From NCBI RefSeq assembly GCF_022539665.2, contig NC_081334.1:7782424-7846423 (forward strand): a stretch of DNA of 64,000 nucleotides, given 5' to 3'. The position numbers and the translations under genes were made by a program. Of this stretch, positions 33,609-45,800 are shown in pieces (position 1 is the stretch's first letter; each line of letters begins with the position of its first letter). This DNA is from Daphnia carinata. Lineage: Eukaryota; Arthropoda; Branchiopoda; Diplostraca; Daphniidae. The notes beneath the pieces are model-generated. The model was not told the DNA's origin. It worked only from the letters and a program-made list of their open reading frames with translations, and searched no databases.

Positions 33609-34716
33609 CCTTCATTGTCATCTGAGGCCATCTTGATAACATAACGGCCTGTCGACAGTTTCCCCTTTAGGTATTAGTTAAAAAAAAACCAAATGATTGA
33701 ATGTTTGAGTTTTGCATGATTGAGCCATTCTTTTCTTAGCGATGAGATCGTTCTTCACGTTGTACTTGTATTTCATTGTAAATTAAACAAATTTCTAGCA
33801 GATGTTTTTCACACAAAATATTTAAGTTTATCGTTGATTTTCAGTGTTATTACGAGAAACATCGCCCTGCCTCCCAACGTGGAGACCAAACGTAAGCCTG
33901 ATTAGTATACGATGATTTTTGGGACCAGCTTCGACCATGTCCGACTTGACCGTGCCAGAACTTCATTTGCACCTTCACCGATAGATTCAACGGAGATATT
34001 GAGGGTAATCCATTTACACAGGTAGCATATCGTTCAGGACAGGCTATAGCATAATCATTTGTCCCTCTCCGTGAAAGTCATCCGTCCTTGTTTCCCATTA
34101 AAAAAAAAAATGCAATAGTCAACCATAAATCACCGAGGAAGAAAAGAAAAAAAAATTTGCAAGTCGTTTCGTTTTGTCGTCATTCTCCGGTGCACTGTCG
34201 GCGTATAAGGTCAAGTAACACCGATGAGATCGCTCCTTTCTAAAGATCTCTGAATACAAGTGATGTACTGCCTTCGGATTAGGGACACGGTTGAACGAGC
34301 CTTTTCATACTACGAACTAGAAATTCATATGGCATTGTTGTTGGAAACTTCGCACTGTGGCGTGTGCAGTGCTGTAGAAGGTCGAACTATTCTTCTTAGT
34401 TCTGCCCGTTTTCAATAGCCAAGTCCGGTTGCAACATTACCATACAATTCAGTTGCCATATTTTTTTCCAATTACAATAAATCCTGCTCTCTTTTGTTTG
34501 TCTATTTCAAGGAGACCATTGATCTTGAACTCGCAGTAGAGGTGTGAGTCTTTATTCCAAACCATGCCGGATTGGACGAGATAATTTACACCAGTGTACC
34601 TACACTATCGGCTGATTATTATTGCGACCCGTCGGATATATCGATGATTCGCCGAACGCCTCAGTTCCTTCCAGTTCGATCTTGGCGAAGGGCTTAGCGT
34701 AAATTTTGAAGCCAAA
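33609..34716. other. Intergenic DNA between NSUN4 and the SLC22 gene
   Basis: AATAAA at 34476-34481 could serve NSUN4 as a distal signal. There may be a 5' UTR exon of the transporter here but none can be defined. Open frames are short and unsupported. Confidence 0.45.
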
Positions 34717-37700
34717 ATGACGGAGCTCTGGGCTGGTAAGTAGTAAACACACGATTCAATTCTGCAAAAGATATTCGCTGTAAATTTCGCCTTTTTTTTA
34801 ACGAATGATTCAACACAAACAGGTGAATTTGGAAGGTACCAATGGATTCAGTACTTGCTACACCTTTTGCCGGCCTTCACAGGTGTGGTTTTCTGTTAGA
34901 CGTTTATGGAAAAGATCGCTTTCGGGTTGACTCCCACTCATAAGTCTTTTCGAAAAAAAAAAACAATTACAGAGGTACAAACTTGTCTTATTTTTATTAT
35001 TTTTTTTCTAAAGGTGGAGTTCATATGCTGTCGCAAGTAGAAGTCGGAGCCACACCTAGACACAGGTTTCTTTAACCTTCGATTTGTCTTGTTATTTGCG
35101 TGAAAAAACCTCCTGATATCAACTATCCCATATTGGAATAACACACGGATTGTTGTTTTTACAGATGTTTGGCGGTGAACGACACCATTATAGAGTACGT
35201 TGGTTCATGCCATTACATTTCCGCGACCAACCAAACGTTGCCTTGCAGAGCGTGGGAATACGATCGCACCTATTACGAATCGACCATCGTTACTGATGCA
35301 AGCCCCTTTATTCATTTTTATTGTCTTTTTTCCTCCTTACTTCTTGTCATATCGCATTCTATCAATCGAAAAAAACAATGTCTATCCCCATTTTCATTTG
35401 TTGCAGTGGGATCTGGTGTGTGACCAGAGGTGGATGGCCTCTGTAGCGCAATCCGCCTACATGCTTGGCGCTTTCATTGCCAGCTCGTTACTTGGACAGA
35501 TGTCAGACAGGTATACTGGGGAAAAAAAACAAAGTTAAAGGTCCCTTAATTAGGTGATATCTTTCTCGAATGCACATTTAGGTACGGTCGGTGGAAAGTA
35601 TTGGTTCCAACCGGAGCACTTCAAATGGTTTTTGCCATTGGTTGTGGCTTTGTACAGAATTATTACATCTACGTTGTACTGCGTTTCCTTATAGCAATCA
35701 ACGTCAGCGGAGCTTACATGATTGGTTTCGTTCTGAGTAAGATGATCCTATTAAAACAAGATGCCCTAGTCACGTCCAATCAGTTAACCCACTTCCCCCT
35801 TTTTGTTTTTCTTTAAAACACAACCATTAATTATGTACCGCAATTAGCTATGGAAATGGCACCGGACCGATACCGTACGATGATTGGCTTCAGTTTTCAG
35901 TTGATGTTTGCTGTGGGGATAACAGTGGTGGCCGGCTGGGCTTACGTTATTCGCCACTGGCCTATTTTGCAAATCATCTTTGGACTGCACAGCGCGCTAA
36001 TGCTTCTTCACTGGTGGTATGATATAATCTCACGTAAAATTTACATTTTTCAACGTCAGTCGTTGTGTTATTCGAGTCGCTGGTGAAAGGAAGCCAGTCA
36101 GCGGCATTTATCCGTGCGGAACGATTAACATGGACGTTAAGGTGTAACGAAGAAACAGGGCAAAAAGGGTTGCAACGCAAAAAAAAAAGCAAAGAAACCC
36201 CCTTCAAAAAGGTGAAAACCACTACGTAACAGTGTAAAATTGGCGTCAATGTCAAAATGCTTTGAACGCCATTACCTGAGCCGTCTGTCGTTTCAATTAG
36301 AGAAGAATGGTGGCCTCAAGTCGTTTAGGGCAGCAGCAACAACAATCACGGTCGGCAAGGTCTCGACCTCGAGAGTTTGAAGTAATAACTGCAGGAGCCT
36401 GCAGAGATTTTGTGTTTACGGCCAACGAAAACAACAACAACAACGAAAAAACGAAGAAAAGACACACGGCTTGTATACCTTTTAAAAAGGGACTGGAAAG
36501 TTCAGGCCCTGTTTTCTTTTTCCTCTCTTTTTTTCTTGTGTATTTCTTCAACTACGTGTCTTTCTCTTTTTCCTCCCCACTCTCTCGTACACTCGGGGGG
36601 GGGGGAGCCGTTCGTGAACGTTCAAGGCAAGGCTGTGAGTGGTACGACCGGTTTACGGCATTGGCTCCCGAGTTCAATCGCCTACCTTGCTGCAGGCTTT
36701 TTTGAAAACGGGCGCTCGTTGTTGCATGTGAGTAACAAAACACGATGACGGAGCTGATGGGACGATATGCAATGGCGGTTTTGAACGGCAGGAGAGGACC
36801 AAGAAAAGGCCCTCAGCATCGAACTCTTTCTGCCTGCATACAACTAGAGTCTGTTTTCCCAGTCTATCAATTTCATTGTATAGATATATGTACTTGGTCA
36901 TTGATGACGTCGGATCATTGATATTTTGTGGTTTGCATTTGTTGTTTTCTTTTTTTTCCAGGTTTGTTGATGAATCGCCACGCTGGCTATTTACCCAGGG
37001 GCGTTATCAAGAAGCCGGCGCCATCATCCGCAAGATGCTTATCCAGAATGGCAAGGCCGATGCCATCCCGGAGCAAGGCTTTACACTTGATCAGCTGCGA
37101 AAGGCCTTGAGCACGACGTCAGACGTCAAAGAGTCTCTGGAACAGCCGACGGCCATCAGTCAGATCTTGCAGGAAGATGGGAAGCAAACGACGGCCATCG
37201 TGGCCAGCAATCCGGCCGATAAAAACGATTCCAGTGAACGGAAATACGGCATCGTCGATCTATTTAAATCGCCCCGTCTAAGAAGCAGGACATTCAACGT
37301 TTCTCTGAATTGGTAAGGGTCTCTTACTTAATTTACACGCAATCAATCAGTCTGAATAATTGAATGAGCTAAAAAGGCAGGGAGAGAGATTTGGATTGTA
37401 ACGCAGCCTAGAGGTTGATTTCATGGCCAATCTTTTGTAACCGTCAGCTTTAGGTGGGCCTGCAATTTGCACAGCCCTTCAACACAATTTTTGTCTGGAA
37501 TTAAAAAACTATTTCGATCGACTTGACGCCTCTCTCGTGGCTATAAAAAAAAAACTATTGAGGTGCCCGATCAAAAGAGGTCCAGCAGAACAAGCCGCTC
37601 TTAAATTCGATGGCACGACAAAACAAAGTCTATTGCTCCGTGCGGCAGGAACCGTGATTGTTACACACTGCAGGACAGTAGTAAATTTCTTGATTTTCTT

Positions 37701-39139
37701 TTTCGTATTTTGGAAAATCCGAGATGTCGGTCAAGGCTCGCCAGGGTCACATTACGAGAATTGAAAGCGCGTATGGCCAAAAAACAACGAAATTTGGTTC
37801 GTTTCCATGCCATTTATTATACTTTAATTCGTCTGTTTGAAAAGTCTATTGCGTGATCTATACTTTTCGGCTCCACCTTGCACTAATTACTAGCTTCTTT
37901 CATAATTTATTTTTTAAAGCACTCATTTTGAATTTCCTTTGTTGTGGTTGGTTTTTTTTTTTAACCATCAGGTTTGCCAATAGTTTGGTCTATTACGGCT
38001 TGTCGCTGAATACCGGCTCCCTGGTGGGCGATCCTCATTTGATGCTCTTCATTTCGGGCATCATCGAAGTGCCCGCCTACCTCCTTTCGGCCAAGATCAT
38101 TGACATACTTGGACGTCGTCCAGTCATCAGCTTTTGCCTTGTGTCCGGCGGGCTGGCCTGTATCTGCACCACATACTTTCCTCAAAGTATGAAATTGAGT
38201 TTCGTTTTTTATTTTCAAAAAAAAAAAAAAAAAATTTTTTTTTTGTCGCTCGTTAATGACACAGTTCTAATAAACCTTGTCTCACACACATCACATACGG
38301 TACATTTGATGAATATTTTTTTGATGGTTTGACGTGTAACGGTTTCGTTTCCTCTTTTTTTCTTTTACCAGGTAGCTTCGCATGGACGACGGCCACCACT
38401 TCGGTGGTCATGCTGGGGAAGTCCCTCATCTCAATTTCATTCGCCATCATCTACAATTACACGGCAGAACTCTTCCCAACGGTACCCACAATTCGGAATT
38501 CCCGTCTCCCTTCTTATTTCTCGTGATCGTTACGTGGAGATATCAAAATTCGATATGTGTCTTCCTTTGTTTGTATTTTTTTTTTTTTGTCAAACAGGTG
38601 GTTCGCAGTTCGGCGGTAGGCATCGGTTCAACATCGGCCCGAATTTCCGGTACTCTGACTCCACTCATCTTCCTCTTGGTAATTCCCAATTTTTTCCTTC
38701 GTTCTTTCTTTACCTGGACAAAAAAAAAGGGAAACCTTCTAATGAAGTGTTCATTTTTCCGTGTTTATTAAAGGACTCGTTGGATCCGAAATTACCGTCG
38801 GTCTTGTTTGGTATCGTGGCTTTAGCCGCTGGCTTTTTCTCGGTAGGCCAAATCGTTTCTAATTCTTGTTTCTTCGTCCTTATTATTTATTTATTATTTT
38901 TTTTTTTTGGCTTTGCAAATTTTTCACGTTTTTAACTTGACGGTGGCCGTTTTTATCATACATAGCTTTATCTGCCGGAAACAAGGGACAGCACGCTGTT
39001 GCACACGTTGTCAGAAGGCGAAGAATTCGGCATGGGAGATACGTGCTTTGCCTCACTATGTCGCAGTAAGCCATCATCGGATAACGAACCAGTCATTCAG
39101 GCCGGCTCAATTGCTCAACTCGAATCGCAGGAAACATGA
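34717..39139 (+). CDS. SLC22-family organic ion transporter
   Basis: Thirteen exons: 34717-34735, 34823-34882, 35014-35065, 35165-35297, 35407-35510, 35582-35736, 35848-36016, 36962-37312, 37972-38186, 38372-38481, 38598-38678, 38774-38842, 38966-39139; 563 aa, the usual family length. Landmarks: FGRYQWIQYLLHLLPA before TM1, a large extracellular loop with Cys residues and glycosylation sites NDT and NQT, WDLVCDQRW, the MFS loop motif SDRYGRWK, EMAPDRYRT, the SLC22 signature ESPRWLFTQGR, YNYTAELFPT, and LYLPETR at the end. Exon 4 most likely ends at a GC donor (GAT then GCAAGC), giving IVTDWDLVC. It is a major-facilitator plasma-membrane carrier for organic cations, anions or carnitine-like solutes; the substrate cannot be told from sequence. 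Confidence 0.9.
36017..36961 (+). other. Long intron 7 of the SLC22 gene
   Basis: Contains a 12-G run at about 36595-36606 and overlapping open frames at 36297-36748 on both strands. These arise from Asn/Thr/Lys-type and T-rich low-complexity DNA and are not accepted as exons, because exons 7 and 8 join directly in phase. Confidence 0.6.
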
Positions 39140-40740
39140 GCTCATTTATAACTGGAATAACATGATAAAAAAACAAACAGTCCGCCGTGTCACATATCAC
39201 ACCTGCTCGAAAGGACCACCCCCACCCCTAAAAAGAAAGAGGAGAAGGCAACACCCTAGTTGGCTAAACGAAACCTTGGTAGTATACAAATGTGCGGTTC
39301 GGTTTCTTTAAATTTGTGTTTGAAGCCTTTTTTTTTGTTGATAGTAGCTGTACAGATATACATAATTTCGGTACTTTATGTCCATATCTTTTTATTAGGC
39401 TACGCCAACTGAATTATTTATTTATTTTTTTTTCAAAATGTGCTGCGTACTGAGTTTTAGCGCACGGCCTCGTGTGAGTTCCGTGTTTGCAGCTCAGGAT
39501 ATTGCAACGGTCAGGCGAGACGATAAGGCAATCCGACTATTAGATACTGCCCTTCCTGTATAATCTTTATTTACCTTCCTGTGTGACCTTACTTCATGTT
39601 TAACGTCTTAAGGGCTTTTGATAAGGTGCTAAGTAGGGTGTGTGGACAGAGTCGGCTGACGTCCGAAACCAATCCTTGATCCACGGGGGATTAAATGTAT
39701 AGACGACCTTTGTTTGATTAGGTTGGTAGGTATGTTTTTTTTTTTACGGTACGGATGTTAGATCGTTAACAAAGGATAAAAATCAGCAACGCAATTGAAC
39801 TTTCAAACGTTTTTTTTTTTTTATTTGAATAATTAAATTTTTTTTTTAAATTTAGTTTGCGAACGGGGAATTGTAATTTGGCGACATGCCACATAACATG
39901 TTCTTGACGTGTATAATTTTTGTGGGGAGGGGGAGTTTTACGAATTCAGAGCAGGTTTCTTGCTTTGTACGTCCTTCCCTTCAATGTTGTTTGTTTGAAG
40001 GTTTTTCATTTTTTTTTCTTTTCCTTTGAATTCACGAGCAATCGGAATCAGTTGATTCGGAAATATCAGTTCTATTTCCTACAAAAAGTTTGGCCTTGTT
40101 ATACTTTTTATTTCGATTCCTCGTGACAGTGGCGTAGGACACAGAATTCCCAATGAACGGCAACAGCAATGAAAAATCAAGCAGCCACCTGACAACCAGA
40201 TCCCGTGAGATGATCAAGACATATGTGTCAACTAGTCAACGACGAATAGAAAAGACTTAAAAACGACCCTGCAATTTTCCCTGCGGAGCATGTGACTGCG
40301 GATCCATGGCGGAATCAAACAAGAACCTCCCACCCACCTTCTATTTAAAGGAAAAAGTCGCATTAAGCCGCTAGATGCGATATACGTTCGCTTGGACCAT
40401 TGGGGGCCTTTTTTTTTTTTTTTTTTTTTTTTTACCTGGACACGACGCGTGTCGGTGCATTTTCTCTTCTTCTCCCCTTCTTCTTCTTGTTTTTCTTTCC
40501 TGAAATCGAAAAAAAAGAAAAAGAAGAGGAATGATGGAGTGAGACAGAAGTTGAATAAGGGGGGAAAAGACGATTTTTGATTGGTCGCTATGCTTACTCT
40601 ACCTTGGCAGGTGAGAGATGGGGTGGGTAGGGGGGAGGAGGGGGAGGAGAGTAAGAAAAAAAAAAAGACAAGACGATTTTCTTGGCTGGTGCATACCTAC
40701 ACCACTGTGTACGTACAGGACGTTTGTCTTTTGTATGCGT

Positions 40741-40812
40741 GTCTCTCTCTCTACACACACGCGCGCGCACTACACCTGAGGGTATATTGGTGTGTGTGTG
40801 CGTGTGTGTGTT
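40741..40812. repeat. Compound dinucleotide microsatellite
   Basis: Adjacent CT, AC, GC and TG dinucleotide runs (40741-40770 and 40789-40812). Confidence 0.85.
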
Positions 40813-41549
40813 GCAGCCACTACTCATAGCGCTTACTTTTAAGCTAGAAACCGAGTTCAGTTCAGTAGTGCTCGAACAGGCTTCGGAGCTGGTATCCATA
40901 GTGGAGGGAGCCTCCCCCCCACTCGTCGTATCTTTTTTTTTTTTATTCGAAAAATTCTTCCTCCCCCCCTCTTGAAAGAGTCAGACACACTACACACACA
41001 CAACGAAAGGCTTTTACGGAATTTTCTTTGTGTTGTTGTCCTTTGCACAGAGTGTGGTTTTTTTTTTTTTTGTCTACGTGTCTAGTGCGACGATCCGTGT
41101 GTTTCTTTCCCTACGAGAATACATTTATGTATTTAGGGCTACCAAAAAGAAAAATAACACGCAATCAGTTTGGAAATGTTCCAGCAACACAAGAAGTAGC
41201 CCATCTTCTATAAGAAATAAGGAAAAGAAAAATCCATCCGTTTATTCCCCCCCCGTTGCATCTTAATTTTTGTGTGTGTGGAGGAGGGATCATTAAACAA
41301 ATCCCGATGGATGGAGCAGTTCAACGTCCTTTTATCATCCTCCATTCTCGCGCTGGACAGCATTGATGATTGTGAATTCGGATAGCGAAACGAAGAAGGA
41401 AAAATGTGCCGCTATTTATGATTTGTTAAAAATCAGTCTGCCCTCCCGACGGATTGTGTCCACTTTAATAAACCGTTAGATCAACCCCCGAAAAGAAAAT
41501 CGTTGTGTTTCTCTTTTTGCTTCGAATCAAGAGATTAAAAGCGAAGCTA

Positions 41550-41580
41550 AAAGAAGAAGAAGAAGAAGAAGAAGAAGAAA
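41550..41580. repeat. AAG/GAA trinucleotide microsatellite
   Basis: About ten AAG units without interruption, shortly before the possible leader exon ending at 41654. Confidence 0.9.
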
Positions 41581-42851
41581 AAAGTGTTCCGAGAGAGAAA
41601 ACCGTGTCCGGGTCCGCGTGCGGAATTTTTCTTCCCATATAAAGAGAAAACAAGGTGAGTGGCGTTAGCCAATATTCCCTTGTTGTTTGTCTTTTTTTGG
41701 ATTTGGCCTGGCGAGATCTCGTTTGTATTATGCACCTAAAGGGCGTGTGTGTGTTTGTACTTAAAATGGCAATGACAGAATGTTCGAGTGTATTCGAAAA
41801 TTGCCAAAAGAAAATCGACGTCAATGGCAGATTTCGTTTTTGTATGTCAAGACATTTTTGTTTTGATTTCTTTTCTTAATTCGTTTTATCGTTCGCGTTT
41901 AGTCTGCTTTTCATTTTTTCTATTGTCATGCTACACGGCCAGCGGCTGAAAAACAAAACAAAAAACAAAACCGGAATGAGTGGAAAAAAATAACAAATGG
42001 TTGATTCCTGCGGATGTGGATTGACCAGTTGTTTTAAGTCTGGCGATAGGAGAATGTAGCCCGTTTGACCTTATACGTACGATCAACTATAGCAATAATC
42101 GTTTTAACGTCAAAAACCTTGGAACAGGAATTTGCTTAAAGTCTTCCGGCCAAAATCGAATCTTTATTTCTTCTCCCTCTCTCCAATTCCATGATATCAA
42201 AAACACAAAATGCTTTCCAGTTGTGCATTAAGGTTTCGTGGTTGTGTTGACGTGTGTACGATCAACAGGTTAGAAGCTCGATTAGACATTTGGTAGTGTT
42301 TTTTCAACAACTGTGAATGCAAAAAAAAAAAAACATTTTGGAACTCGTTCTCATTTTTTTTCCCATTTGGAAACCTTTTTCTTACCCCCGTGTTTCTTTT
42401 CAGTTTTCTTAACGTCGCTGTTCCTCGGCTAAACAAAGAGGTCAACGCCTAGAAAACTCTCTGAGCTCAGATCGGATTCTTTCTCTTTCCACTTTTTTTT
42501 TTCTCTCTCTCTCGGGCTTCATCTCTCTTTTCATCCTCTTCTTTTTCTTCTCTTGTTTCATTTTGTTTTTTTTTTCTTCTTCTTCTTTACCTAACCGTCT
42601 ACACGTAACACGTCGGCTTTCCCCGTCCCCTTCTTACCATGCGTACAAGAGAGAACTAGATGGTTATTTAACACTATGATTACTGCGACACTTAAACGTG
42701 CACTTCTATTTAGTTCTCCGCTTTCTCCTTCAAATAAACCGATCACCCCAAATTCGCGAATTTTTTTTTTTTTTTTTCCCCTGTCGTTTTGTTTACATTT
42801 TTTGGTTTTACCCAACCTGGCTTTGTTTTCCTTTTCCGGTCCCACTTTTTG

Positions 42852-42874
42852 TCTGTGTGTGTGTGTGTGTGTGT
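42852..42874. repeat. TG dinucleotide microsatellite
   Basis: About eleven TG units flanked by CTCT. Confidence 0.9.
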
Positions 42875-45800
42875 CTCTGAATCACGGGTGCGGTCTGTTT
42901 GGCGATTGCATCACGTGCCGACATGATGATGAAATTGCCGCTATTGAAGTTACTTGGGTATCTTGTGTTCTTATGAAACGTGATTGGTACGATGACGGGA
43001 ATTGACGGGACGGACAGGAGGGGAATTTGTTAATCTTTGTCGATTTTTTAAAAAGGAAATCTTATCATTCGTTTCTTTATTCTTCTATATATTGTTCGTT
43101 CGTTATTCTTTCGTTGATTTATTGGGTGTGTTCTACCGATCTATCGCTGGATTTGTCCATTGTGATGCAATTTCACTCGCGATCTCTCTTGTCTTTAATA
43201 CGATAACGTTAGTGACACCCGAAATCGTCTGAAAAATTATGCGAACAATTATTAAAATTTAAAAAAAGGACGAAATGACATCATCTTTATTGCATAAACA
43301 CAGGAAAATGTAGCAATTAAAAAAGAATAGGGTTATTACGCTTTAGGTAACGTGTGCGCGTAAATTGCGCCACGTTACATATCGTAACGCAACGGAAAAC
43401 GACACAACCTAATATGGGAATCCATTTGAGAAATAATTTCATCTTCTTTCCTTTTTATTCTTCCCTCATTTTTTTTTTTTTTGAAACTTCCTGAGGCAAA
43501 AGAAAAAAAAAGGGAGGTGCAACATGCCGTGACCCATTCAGCGTTGCCATCCGGCCGTTCTCTTCTCTTTTTTTTTTTGTATTTCTAAGAAACGATCTAC
43601 CTGTACATTTCAGTTTATTTTTTTTTTTTTGTGGTGGTGGTTGGTGATGGCATCGACGCTGCATAATGACGCTATTCACCTTCCCCAAGTTTGTCTCTTT
43701 CGACTAGAAGAAGCCCACCGCCGTCGTTGAAATAGCAATGACATCACGCTGAGAGGAACGTGATGCTTCGGTGACGAGCATCACGACATCTATTCGTGAT
43801 ACGACCCTCAGTGTTGCATTATTTTAATCTTTAATTTTTTTTTTGTTCATCGCATTCGTTATTCTTTGAAAGGGTTTGGGTTTTGTCTGGTTCACGTTGG
43901 TTGAGTTTCACCTTTCATTTTTTTTTTTTTACACCAAACATCCTCGGGTCTTGTACATTTTTCTCAGGTTGTCATTTGATTTTTTTTTTTCCTCCTTCAT
44001 TTCTAACGCTGAATTCCGACCCAATTTTTGTGTTTTCTCGCGCTGGTCGCCCTGAAAAATTGCCAACGAAATTGCCAACCCGTTTTCACTCGTTTTATTA
44101 TTTTTTTAAATTTCATTTTACCATTGACCTCTGTCTAAAAATCCCGTTTTCTATTTGACTGTGAAATCACTCGATAGCGTAAGAGTAAGAGAGAAAGAGC
44201 GATTATGCAATCTGCTTGCAAACAACAAGCTACTCGAAATGAACCTACTGGCATCGAAGAAATATTGCGCCATGAATTTAAAATTCAATTCTGGCGAGTA
44301 GACGCAGAAATACGACCTCTCTCCCTCCACATTTTATTTATTTTTCATTCCTCCCTTTTTATTATTATTATTATTTTTTTTTTTTTTTTTGCTGAGTAAC
44401 GGCTCGTGGGCAATTGCGATTGGGTTGGATAAAAACCACTCGGCGCACACCAATGTTGATTTTTTTTTTTTTTTTTCTTTTGCTTATATGTTTACACATG
44501 TGCGATGAAGTCCAGCAACCCCCGTTTGATTGCAAAAGTAAACGGACCTTGACACGATTCGTCCGCTTATTTCGGCGTGACTACGGCGGAGGCGAGAGGG
44601 GAGGGGGTATCGTTGCATCACGCAGGCTGCTACAGTCTGCGGTAGTGAAACGTTGGGCTCGACGCTGACAATGATGGTAAACACGTACAAACAGTGGGAA
44701 AAGGAGGTATAGACAATTCAATCGATAGATTTAGCACGCAAATTGCGTTGACACCGCCGGCCAAGCCGACGGACGCGTCAAAGAGGGCTCGTTCATAGTG
44801 GTGCGAAAAACCAATGTGATTATGAGGACGCTGTGAAACGCCTCGAGCGTGACAACAATAAGAAAATCGCGAAAATAAACACAAAACGAGGATTGTATTC
44901 CGATTTTTGTGTGTAGACATTTCGGTGGTCCCGCTCCAGTGCGATTTAATGCCTTCCAAATGTAGGCTATCGAAAATAGAGTTCGTTTAACCGTGAACCC
45001 TAAAGAAAAGAAATTGGCCACTTTCATTCACGAAAACCACTCCCAACCCCCTTTCAACTTAACGGTCGTAAGCGAGAATGGCGAAAGAGAGAGAGAGTTT
45101 GTGACGTTAAACTGGACGACACGTTCGGCTGGATTATTTTTTTTTTTATTGACTTGCATTTCTTGTGTGTTATCGTTCGTTCTGGTTACCGAGCGAAAGG
45201 CACACGCACAATTTAATCGACAGTGACTCTATTATTGCCCGTTTTTATCAACCCCATTTTTCATCAACTATTTTGTTTCTTTTTATCTCTGTAATTGTTC
45301 TCGGCTCATTTGAGAAACGTGTTAGTTAGCCTCCAACTGAATGCGAAAAAGAAAAACCAAAACCCAGTAGCCCAAAAATAGAATACGAACCAATTTGAAA
45401 AGATCAAGAAAAAAAAGAGTTCCGTTTTTTTTTTTTCTTTTTGCGGTCCACCCACTTGTTTGAAAACAACTTGTAAATGCGAAATATTCTTTTAATTAGT
45501 TGAATGCCAGGCGCTTTTTGTGTAGCATTATTTCATCACTTTCAACGGCGGAAGGTGTTCACTGTTCTTTTATATTGACTTGTAACACACAACAACAACT
45601 AAATGTAAGCGAGGTTTTAATTTGCCTAATATCCTTAGGTTATGTAGCCTATTTATCTTTTCGAGCCCAATGGATCGCACGATATCAAGCGTTGCGTGCG
45701 CGTGAAAGTTCAACCTTGCAAACGCGTTCAACAAAAAGAACGTCAACAAGAGAGTGAAAGAAAAAAAAAGAGAGAGAGAGAAGGAGGCTAAAAAGATAGT

